From: Thermoplasmata archaeon
GTDB taxonomy: Archaea; Thermoplasmatota; Thermoplasmata; Thermoplasmatales; Thermoplasmataceae
Direction of reading: 5' to 3'
Length of the DNA: 8,698 nucleotides
Assembly (NCBI GenBank): GCA_021806345.1
Contig: JAJZXP010000453.1
Coordinates: forward strand, 1-8,698
The notes below the pieces were generated by a model. That model was given only the letters and a program-made list of their open reading frames with translations, was not told where the DNA came from and did no database searches. This document shows positions 1-5,324 of the stretch, piece after piece. The first letter of the stretch is position 1. Each line of letters begins with the position of its first letter. Both the position numbers and the translations under genes were made by a program.

Positions 1-132
1 TTACTTCGCGAATTCAAATCAATGAAGAACAACCTTAAAGCATTAAAGGGAAATAGAGGCTTTAAGAAGATGCTGAAAAATCAGATTAGGAGCGGTAATT
101 TCGGTCTTGATCAACTGGAAGATGTGGAATAA
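1..132 (+). CDS. C-terminal end of an upstream gene, probably SRP54
   Basis: Frame 1 is open from the window edge to a TAA at 130-132 and encodes the last 43 residues of a protein whose start lies outside the window. The visible end is very basic (LLREFKSMKNNLKALKGNRG, then FKKMLKNQ) and finishes with a short acidic tail (DQLEDVE). The spacing of Leu, Phe, Met and Lys (LLxxFxxMKxxLKxLKG) resembles the last helix and tail of the M domain of SRP54/Ffh, the GTPase that binds signal sequences in the signal recognition particle. That identification rests on one short stretch and is tentative; another Lys-rich tail could look similar. It is separated from malE by 208 bp with its own terminator-like stretch, so it is probably not part of the sugar operon. 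Confidence 0.55.
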   Translation, partial: LLREFKSMKNNLKALKGNRGFKKMLKNQIRSGNFGLDQLEDVE

Positions 133-139
133 AATTAAC

Positions 140-170
140 TTCTTCTCTTTTTTCTTATTTGTTGTTTTGG
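140..170 (+). terminator. Oligo-T terminator after the upstream gene
   Basis: A pyrimidine-rich tract begins 8 bp after the stop of the upstream gene. It contains six T in a row at 148-153 followed by further T clusters up to about 168. Archaeal RNA polymerase terminates on such U-rich stretches without needing a hairpin, and none is evident here. This would insulate malE from upstream transcription. Confidence 0.5.
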
Positions 171-190
171 CTTAAACATAGTATTATATC

Positions 191-206
191 AACACATCGA
201 TGTTTT
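191..206. repeat. Imperfect palindrome upstream of malE
   Basis: AACACATCGATGTTTT pairs at seven of eight positions around a central ATCGAT. It lies about 95 bp upstream of the malE TATA box. A second perfect 8-bp palindrome, TACCGGTA, follows at 215-222. They could be regulator sites or chance symmetry; nothing in the window identifies a partner protein. Confidence 0.3.
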
Positions 207-272
207 ATCTATTGTACCGGTAAATGAGAAACACTCTTATTCTTTGTATATGAGAAATGAAATATTGCAAAA

Positions 273-289
273 TACTACTGTAAGTGTTA
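273..289. promoter_or_regulatory. Candidate TrmB-type operator upstream of malE
   Basis: TACTAC-TGTAA-GTGTTA has the 6-5-6 layout of the TGM motif (TATCAC-N5-GTGATA) known for TrmB-like regulators of Thermococcales. The right arm matches that motif at five of six positions and the left arm at four of six. A related 17-mer lies in the malA-malK spacer (12 of 17 identical in the - strand orientation). The site ends 7 bp before the BRE-like bases and 13 bp before the TATA box. In the Thermococcales scheme that position is associated with activation. Operator function is inferred. Confidence 0.35.
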
Positions 290-296
290 TTTTTAG

Positions 297-310
297 AGAA
301 AATTTAAATA
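297..310 (+). promoter_or_regulatory. malE promoter (BRE and TATA box)
   Basis: A purine-rich BRE-like GAAAA runs into TTTAAATA at 303-310, a good archaeal TATA box. Transcription would be expected to start about 25 bp downstream, near 331-334, giving a leader of only about 7-10 nt before the ATG at 341. No convincing Shine-Dalgarno sequence precedes that ATG, which fits a nearly leaderless first gene of an operon. An 8-bp palindrome ATCTAGAT (310-317) overlaps the end of the TATA box. Confidence 0.6.
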
Positions 311-340
311 TCTAGATTTGAATCATACCTAAGTGGTCAC

Positions 341-1786
341 ATGAATAAAACAGGACTAATTGCAATAATTGTTGTGGTCGTTGTTGTTGTGGCCGGATTA
401 GGTGTTTATTTTGGTGTTTTTTACCACCCTGCTCCTGCCAAACTTAAATTGACTGTATGGGGCTCAGGTTCAGCCGGCGGGGAGAGCAATACATTTAATG
501 CTACGCTGGCACAGTTTGAGAAGATGTATCCAAACGTGACGATTTCAGATTCACCAGCTATAAACGTGGCATCTACTACATTTTTAACTGCTGCTAAATC
601 TGGCACCGCGCCGGATGTGTATAGAGACACGAGTGATAATGCTGGCGTTCTGTATTCATCAGGTCTAATAATGAATCTTAAGCCGCTTCTTAACACAACT
701 TATATCAGCGGTTTCACTAGTGGAACGATCGCTGATTGGACACTCAACGGTGCTTTATATGGTATTCCGGTAAACACTAACGGTATTGGCCTATATATGA
801 ATCTTGCACTCCTACCGAAGTCTGCAAATGGAACACCCATACCTCCAGGTAACATATATCAAATGATTCAGGATGCGAAGAATGTTTCTGCAAAAGGTTC
901 AAAGTATCTTGGTCTTCCATATGCAGTTGGTGCAGATTCTGGATACAGGTATCCTGCATTCTTGGCAATGTATAATGGAACATTATTCCAGCAGGTTAAT
1001 AGCACAACCTACCTTCCAACTATGAATAGCACAGCCAATCTTAAGACAATGAATTTCCTCTGGAATTTAACTAAGAATGGAGTTGACAGTACTTCACTTT
1101 CTACTTCAAGTGGCGTTGCGCCCGAACAGTCTTATTTTGAATCCAACCACTCCGTATTTATGCTGGATGGTCCCTGGGACCAATCAAGCTATATAGCTAA
1201 GTTGGGCGTTAAAAATCTTGGTGTAGAGGCAATACCATACAATAACGCCACGCATGCTTGGCCTCGTCCAATTTGGGGGTCCGTCGGTTGGGTCATATCA
1301 ACACCTGCGGCAAGTGGAATAACCTCTGCTCAACAGTGGATAGCGCTTAAATTTGTTGAATTTATGACGAATGAAAACGCACAGATACAGTACTTCAAAA
1401 ATGCCGGAGATTTTCCTTCCTTAATCAGTGCTGGAAAGGCCATTAATTCAAATGCATCTCTAAGGGCATCTGATCCGCTTATAAGTGGTTGGCTTGAACA
1501 GGAGCAACACACACAGATTCAACCAAACTTTGTGCAAATGAACTATTATTGGAGCAATTTCCATGTTGGGGCTTCTAATTTATGGGCGAACAGCAGTAAA
1601 CTCGGTTCTGATCCGGTCAACAAGGTTATGAATCAGATACAATCTGGTATAATAAGCTCTCTCACAGCAGCAGGATTACCGAGTGTTTCTGTAGCAGCAA
1701 CCTTCAGTAGTAAATCTGCACAACCTAACTGGTCACAACAAACCTTTTTGGTTGCAGACAACTGGGTTCTTCCAAAGCTATATTAG
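341..1786 (+). CDS. malE: ABC transporter sugar-binding protein (MalE-like)
   Basis: Extracellular solute-binding protein of the maltose/maltodextrin family (481 aa). It captures the sugar outside the membrane and delivers it to MalFG. A single hydrophobic helix at residues 6-28, with a run of seven valines (11-17), is followed by the mature domain. There is no Cys lipobox and no clear cleavage motif, so it is probably an uncleaved membrane anchor. The mature part shows typical family features: LTVWGSG (37-43), DVY (92-94), YGIPVNTNG (140-148) and the LDGPWD signature (275-280) with Trp278; Trp312, Trp317 and Trp404 are candidate sugar-stacking residues. There are 14 N-X-S/T sequons after the anchor (for example N53, N118, N212, N242, N417) and only 23 Asp+Glu in the whole protein, consistent with glycosylation and exposure to acid. 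It is the first gene of malEFG, with malF 17 bp downstream. The exact substrate (maltose, maltodextrin, trehalose or another glucoside) cannot be read from the sequence; the adjacent alpha-glucosidase favours an alpha-glucoside. Confidence 0.9.
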   Translation: MNKTGLIAIIVVVVVVVAGLGVYFGVFYHPAPAKLKLTVWGSGSAGGESNTFNATLAQFEKMYPNVTISDSPAINVASTTFLTAAKSGTAPDVYRDTSDNAGVLYSSGLIMNLKPLLNTTYISGFTSGTIADWTLNGALYGIPVNTNGIGLYMNLALLPKSANGTPIPPGNIYQMIQDAKNVSAKGSKYLGLPYAVGADSGYRYPAFLAMYNGTLFQQVNSTTYLPTMNSTANLKTMNFLWNLTKNGVDSTSLSTSSGVAPEQSYFESNHSVFMLDGPWDQSSYIAKLGVKNLGVEAIPYNNATHAWPRPIWGSVGWVISTPAASGITSAQQWIALKFVEFMTNENAQIQYFKNAGDFPSLISAGKAINSNASLRASDPLISGWLEQEQHTQIQPNFVQMNYYWSNFHVGASNLWANSSKLGSDPVNKVMNQIQSGIISSLTAAGLPSVSVAATFSSKSAQPNWSQQTFLVADNWVLPKLY

Positions 1787-1793
1787 AAACTGT

Positions 1794-1799
1794 GTGATC
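1794..1799 (+). promoter_or_regulatory. Ribosome binding site deciding the malF TTG start
   Basis: GTGATC matches the 3' half of the archaeal consensus GGAGGTGATC. Aligned that way, the position of the missing GGAGG lies 9 nt before TTG 1804 and 15 nt before the alternative GTG 1810, favouring TTG. It sits in the 17-bp gap after malE. Confidence 0.4.
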
Positions 1800-1803
1800 T
1801 AAG

Positions 1804-2727
1804 TTGGAAGTGTCTAAGAACGATGGGAACAAGCGAAAATGGAAATTAGGTAGGGATACCTTAAAAGGGTATATTTATCTGTTACCTGTTCTCATCGTTT
1901 TGATTTTTTTAAATTTTTATCCTTTTGCTTATACGGTCTATACATCATTTTTATCGTTCAGTTTAGCCCCTGGACATTTTTTAAATCCCCCGTTTGTTGG
2001 GCTTCAAATGTATAGGTATGTCTTCACACTGTTTCATTTCAAGACCGTATTTTTAAACACGGTCATATTTAGCGTAGGTAGTGTTGCGCTAATGGTTCCC
2101 ATAGGCTTCGCTATAGCTCTTCTAATGAATCAAAGAGGAATAAAGGGTAAGAGAGCCTTCAGGACAGCTATTCTTTTTCCTTGGGCTTTTCCGGCGTTTA
2201 TTACCATACTTATCTGGGCGGGAATGCTTGATTATAATTTTGGCATAATAGATGAGCTATTTCGTGTTATCGGCCTTAAGAGTGTTGATTGGCTTACAAA
2301 TCCATCATTGGCTATGCTTTCTGCAATACTTGTAAATTTATGGCTTTCTTTTCCGTATTACACTTTTGTTTATACAGCGACAATTCAAAGTATCCCTTCA
2401 GAACTGAATGAAGCTGCTGAAATGGACGGTTACGGTCTCTTTGGACGCCTGAGAAGAGTCGTCATCCCGCTTGTAAGCCGCCAGATAGCGTTTATAACAA
2501 TTTTTGGCTTTATTTTCACATGGAACAATTTTTATGTTATTTATTTGCTCACAGATGGTGGACCTGGTATATCTACGAGCACGTTAATGGTGTATTCTTA
2601 TATTCAGGCATTCTCTGATGGCAATTATTCAATTGCAGCGGCTTATTCCATAATTTCTCTTCTTATACTCCTTGTTTTCGTAGTTATTGCTAACAAGTAC
2701 ACAAAAATGATGCAGGTCCTGTACTGA
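1804..2727 (+). CDS. malF: ABC transporter permease, MalF-like
   Basis: First inner-membrane permease of the sugar transporter (307 aa). Six hydrophobic segments are visible near residues 22-40, 82-108, 120-140, 168-192, 225-248 and 275-296. The cytoplasmic EAA loop (EAAEMDGYG, from 203, ending in IP at 221-222) docks on MalK. WNNFYVIYLLTDGGPG (240-255) is the usual MalF-type sequence after the fifth helix. Length matches compact archaeal MalF proteins; the large periplasmic insertion of E. coli MalF is absent. The start is TTG 1804 or GTG 1810: the first ATG in frame is residue 69 and would remove the first helix. The basic N-terminus (KRKWKLGR) is expected to stay in the cytoplasm. It lies between malE (17 bp) and malG (10 bp). 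A T7-A3-T5 tract at 1904-1918, early in the gene, could reduce transcription past this point. Confidence 0.88.
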   Translation: MEVSKNDGNKRKWKLGRDTLKGYIYLLPVLIVLIFLNFYPFAYTVYTSFLSFSLAPGHFLNPPFVGLQMYRYVFTLFHFKTVFLNTVIFSVGSVALMVPIGFAIALLMNQRGIKGKRAFRTAILFPWAFPAFITILIWAGMLDYNFGIIDELFRVIGLKSVDWLTNPSLAMLSAILVNLWLSFPYYTFVYTATIQSIPSELNEAAEMDGYGLFGRLRRVVIPLVSRQIAFITIFGFIFTWNNFYVIYLLTDGGPGISTSTLMVYSYIQAFSDGNYSIAAAYSIISLLILLVFVVIANKYTKMMQVLY

Positions 2728-2731
2728 GGTG
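2726..2731 (+). promoter_or_regulatory. Shine-Dalgarno site of malG
   Basis: GAGGTG overlaps the malF stop codon (TGA 2725-2727) and ends 6 nt before the malG ATG at 2738. This is a strong match to the archaeal consensus and indicates translation of malG from the operon transcript, probably coupled to the end of malF. Confidence 0.65.
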
Positions 2732-2737
2732 TAAAAT

Positions 2738-3652
2738 ATGGATGAAAATGTAAATACAAGGATTAAGATAGACGAAACAAAAAATGAATACGAATCAAAG
2801 AACAACTATTACAAAAGAATTAAATTGATAAAGAAAATAGTAACGTACGTTATTCTGACGATTATTTCTATTTATGCGGTATTCCCTATATATTATATGG
2901 TTATTCTTTCTTTTAGCCCAATCTCTTCACTTGGTACTATGAATCTTTCTGCTATAATCCCTAATCTATCTCATATGGTAACAAGCACATATGTTTCAAT
3001 CGTAAAAAATTATCCCTTCTTTCTCTGGCTCCGTAATACTCTGTTTCTTACTGGCGTTTCGTCGTTAGCTGGTGTTGGGTTGTCTATCACATCTGGGATT
3101 GTCATGTCGCGATTCAATATATCTGGAAAGAAGGCGCTTCTATACATGCTTCTTATTTTAACTACTTTTCCGATGACGATCATGGTTATACCCTACTATT
3201 TCATGTTCGCAAAACTTCATCTTATAGATAATATCTTTGCTTTGTTAATACCATATTCTGCAGGTGCCGTAATATTCGCCACTTATCTGATAAAGAACTA
3301 TGTTGATGCTATTCCGAGGGATTACGAAGAAGCAGCTCAACTCGATGGGTATTCCAGGACGCATGCTCTCTTCAAGGTTCTCATACCAAGCTCTTTCCCA
3401 GTCATCGTTTTCGCTTTCATACTGTCTTTCATGGGGCCGTACACAGATTATGCTCTTGCTGGGCAATTCCTTACTAGTGCGCATCTTTATACGATGGCGA
3501 TCGGAATGTACTATGTTTCAACGGGGACGGTGTCGATGAACTATAATGTCTTTGCGGCGTTCGCTGTACTGATGGGTATTCCAATATTCATAATATTCTT
3601 CATATTCCAGAAGTACCTGGTATCGGGCTTCTCAATTGGAAAGTATAAATGA
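2738..3652 (+). CDS. malG: ABC transporter permease, MalG-like
   Basis: Second permease subunit (304 aa), partner of MalF in the membrane channel. After a charged N-terminus of about 32 residues, six hydrophobic segments lie near 33-57, 100-124, 133-160, 165-185, 218-238 and 270-292. The EAA coupling loop is EEAAQLDGYS (197-206) with IP at 216-217. The C-terminus QKYLVSGFSIGKYK is the typical MalG ending, which reaches into the MalK dimer in the characterised E. coli transporter. ATG 2738 is well supported by GAGGTG six bases upstream. The gene follows malF by 10 bp, so the two are surely co-transcribed. No ATPase gene follows; the ATPase is encoded on the opposite strand beyond trmB. The stop codon overlaps the start of a doubtful small ORF (ATGA). 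Confidence 0.9.
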   Translation: MDENVNTRIKIDETKNEYESKNNYYKRIKLIKKIVTYVILTIISIYAVFPIYYMVILSFSPISSLGTMNLSAIIPNLSHMVTSTYVSIVKNYPFFLWLRNTLFLTGVSSLAGVGLSITSGIVMSRFNISGKKALLYMLLILTTFPMTIMVIPYYFMFAKLHLIDNIFALLIPYSAGAVIFATYLIKNYVDAIPRDYEEAAQLDGYSRTHALFKVLIPSSFPVIVFAFILSFMGPYTDYALAGQFLTSAHLYTMAIGMYYVSTGTVSMNYNVFAAFAVLMGIPIFIIFFIFQKYLVSGFSIGKYK

Positions 3653-3846
3653 ATAAAGGAAATTGCGATATATCATTCAAGCTCTTAGGGCTAATTAGAT
3701 TTGATCGGTCTAATTTCAACAGAAAAAATCGTTCAATAAAACAATCTGCACCAATCCTTGGCGAATTACTCGTATTTTATACTTTGGAAATCTTCATATT
3801 TTTGCTCTTCTTTGACACAGACAAAAAATCTGAATTGTTCATCTGA
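3649..3846 (+). CDS. Doubtful 65-aa ORF overlapping the malG stop
   Basis: The ATG at 3649 overlaps the malG stop codon (ATGA), a common arrangement of translationally coupled genes. The product has a polar, basic first half (DRSNFNRKNRSIKQ) and a hydrophobic stretch near residues 38-54 (LGELLVFYTLEIFIFLL), then a charged end. I recognise no family. No good ribosome site precedes the ATG and the region is otherwise a convergent intergenic spacer, so it may be chance. If real, it could be a small membrane-associated protein made with the transporter. Confidence 0.22.
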   Translation: MNKGNCDISFKLLGLIRFDRSNFNRKNRSIKQSAPILGELLVFYTLEIFIFLLFFDTDKKSELFI

Positions 3847-3854
3847 TTTGAGAA

Positions 3855-3859
3855 TTTTT
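3855..3859 (+). terminator. Possible oligo-T terminator of malEFG
   Basis: TTTTT at 3855-3859, with an earlier T5 at 3799-3803 (TTTTTGCTCTTCTTT context), provides weak U-rich termination signals in the 264-bp spacer after malG. Neither is preceded by a clear hairpin. The spacer 3653-3916 otherwise holds only the doubtful ORF and the trmB terminator elements. Confidence 0.3.
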
Positions 3860-3869
3860 GGATCCCGTT

Positions 3870-3915
3870 AAAAAAACGTATTGGAGCAAGCATGAACGTG
3901 TAACGAAATTCGTTA
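3870..3915 (-). terminator. Terminator region of trmB
   Basis: One base beyond the trmB stop lies a perfect inverted repeat, TAACGAA-A-TTCGTTA (3901-3915, 7-bp arms). About 25 bp further on, the - strand has seven T in a row (3876 to 3870). The oligo-T run fits archaeal termination. The inverted repeat could be a weak hairpin or a protein site. The region lies in the convergent gap, so it also faces transcripts coming from malEFG. Confidence 0.4.
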
Positions 3916-3916
3916 A

Positions 3917-4951
3917 TCATTTTGGTTCATTAATATAATTTTTCTTTGTAGCTAATTTTAATTCAATCATTTTAGCGTCTTCTAATCTCGCAGTCCTTCC
4001 GCCGACAGAGTATGACTTGTCCTTAATTTTAATGAAAAATGTATGTCTCATGCCCAGTATCCTTTTGGTCCCTGTTATTACCCCACTAAGTGTTTGCTCC
4101 CTTTTATCCATTATACACTTCATAACTGCATAGATTTTGGACCCATTTTTTTTGAGCTGATCAATTGCTTCACAGGCTAACCATGTCGTGGATAGAAGTA
4201 TAGGTCTTTCTAAGTCAAAAGTAGTCTCCTGTTTCGAGGGAACCCAGATTGTATGGAAAAAGTAATAATTCGAGATATGAATTAATTCAGTGTCATCGAA
4301 ATACAGTGCATATTTACGTTCTGAAGCAGCATCTCCTACATTAAGAATAGCGGAATTCCTATCAACTATCAAGACTTCAGATGCAGGTGAAGATCTAGTT
4401 CTGGATACTGATCCTTCCAGCTCAAGCAATTTTTCAATAGGGGTATCCGGAAACGTTACTATGGCAACTGTGACACCTCTGGCAATAGCTTTTTTAAGAT
4501 GTTTGAATGACAGATTAAACGTGTCAGAAGTTGCAGAAAAAATTATTTCTGTTGAAGCAGAATCTATCATTTTTCTTATCCTGGAAGCTATCTGCCTCTC
4601 ATCTTCTACCAACCAAACAAAAGGTGTCCGAGCATGATTCTTGTTTTTATTAGCTTCTACAAAATCTTCTATTTTTGTGCTTATATCTTTAAGCTCATCT
4701 ATTTGCCTTTTTGAAGAAACAGATAATGGAAGTGCGCGATATATTCTTTTTTTTCCAGGGCTAACTTCAATGAATCCTTTCCGTTTGAGCGAATCGAATA
4801 TATCATAAATCCTAGGTTGAGGAACTCCTGAAGCTCTCACAACTTGGGTAGAAGTCTGTTCTCCCTGCATAAGCAATGTGGAAAGAACTTTTATCTCGTA
4901 CGGAGAAAGACCAAATTTTGATAATCCCTCAAAAAGATTCTCTGCGGACAT
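3917..4951 (-). CDS. trmB: TrmB-family sugar-sensing transcriptional regulator
   Basis: Likely transcriptional regulator of this locus (344 aa, close to the 338 aa of characterised Thermococcus TrmB). Residues 1-80 form a winged helix: LSPYEIKVLSTLL (15-27), the recognition helix region TSTQVVRASGVPQPRIYDIF (33-52), then LKRKGFIEV (55-63) and the wing PGKKRIYRA (65-73). A short amphipathic linker (81-100) probably forms a dimerising coiled coil. Residues about 108-235 look like the sugar-sensing TrmB domain, with alternating strands and helices (EIIFSATSD, GVTVAIVTFP, VLIVDRNSAILNVG), and a C-terminal beta-rich part follows to 344. In the family, maltose, trehalose or glucose binding changes DNA binding. 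The gene stands alone on the - strand between the two arms of the mal cluster, convergent with malEFG. Coding-strand A8 tracts lie at 4747-4754 (Lys67-Lys68) and 4146-4153 (Lys267-Lys268). Which promoters it controls is inference. Confidence 0.85.
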   Translation of the reverse strand: MSAENLFEGLSKFGLSPYEIKVLSTLLMQGEQTSTQVVRASGVPQPRIYDIFDSLKRKGFIEVSPGKKRIYRALPLSVSSKRQIDELKDISTKIEDFVEANKNKNHARTPFVWLVEDERQIASRIRKMIDSASTEIIFSATSDTFNLSFKHLKKAIARGVTVAIVTFPDTPIEKLLELEGSVSRTRSSPASEVLIVDRNSAILNVGDAASERKYALYFDDTELIHISNYYFFHTIWVPSKQETTFDLERPILLSTTWLACEAIDQLKKNGSKIYAVMKCIMDKREQTLSGVITGTKRILGMRHTFFIKIKDKSYSVGGRTARLEDAKMIELKLATKKNYINEPK

Positions 4952-4970
4952 AAATATGGATTCCTGTAAA

Positions 4971-4980
4971 GTATAAAAAT
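4971..4980 (-). promoter_or_regulatory. trmB TATA box
   Basis: Read on the - strand, ATTTTTATAC (4980 to 4971) is centred about 24-25 bp before the trmB ATG at 4951. Transcription would therefore begin at or very near the start codon, giving a leaderless mRNA, which is common in these archaea. An AGGA (CAGGAATCC context) just upstream of the ATG could act as a weak ribosome site if initiation is earlier. Confidence 0.5.
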
Positions 4981-5192
4981 GATCTAATTTAATAATCTAT
5001 ATTCGAGAAAACTCATCCCTTCGGTGTTTAAAATTTTCATATTAATGCCGATCAACTGCACATATTGAGACTAAATCTAATTCAAACAAAATATTTGCTC
5101 AGGAAGTTCATGAATTCAAGCCCTTTTTCAAAACTCAAATCATGCCAGATGTTTCCACATTTTAAGCGCATCATCTAAAACAAATTGAACGG

Positions 5193-5262
5193 ATCGATCT
5201 AGACGAAATCTTTTATCGATCTAAGTCTATATACCTTAACAGAGTCTTGAATTGATACAATT
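5193..5262 (+). promoter_or_regulatory. Promoter-like cluster with tandem repeats, no obvious gene
   Basis: ATCGATCTA occurs at 5193-5201 and again at 5215-5223, exactly 22 bp apart (about two helical turns). Four bases on is a TATA-like CTATATA (5227-5233), and about 25 bp beyond that a perfect inverted repeat AATTG-ATA-CAATT (5250-5262) sits where a start site would fall. This resembles activator sites, TATA box and operator in order on the + strand. The TATA is nearly symmetrical, so it could instead drive a - strand transcript into trmB with a leader of about 250 nt. Function is inferred only. Confidence 0.3.
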
Positions 5263-5324
5263 ATTGACTTGTTCGATTCACCGAGTGATTATAATCCTCA
5301 CATGGTCCATTTATTCCTTAAACT

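Larger units (their letters stand above)
4952..5324. other. 373-bp intergenic region between trmB and malK
   Basis: No convincing gene or RNA gene is seen. The right end must hold the malK 3' untranslated region, but no strong - strand oligo-T terminator is visible. The left end holds the trmB promoter. Between them ATCTA occurs six times on the + strand, starting at 4982, 4995, 5075, 5173, 5197 and 5219, and never as TAGAT. A promoter-like cluster lies at 5193-5262. Confidence 0.6.

Noticed and set aside
1810..2727. GTG at 1810 as the malF start
   Set aside because: It is possible, but TTG 1804 has better spacing to the GTGATC ribosome site; the difference is two residues.
4290..4637. 115-aa + strand ORF inside trmB
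   Set aside because: It is antisense to a clear TrmB coding sequence and looks like a complementary-strand shadow, with no promoter or recognisable motif.
5272..5285. TTCGATTCACCG, similar to a tRNA T-loop
   Set aside because: The flanking bases do not form a T stem and no acceptor, D or anticodon arm can be folded around it; no direct copy suggesting an attachment site is present in the window.
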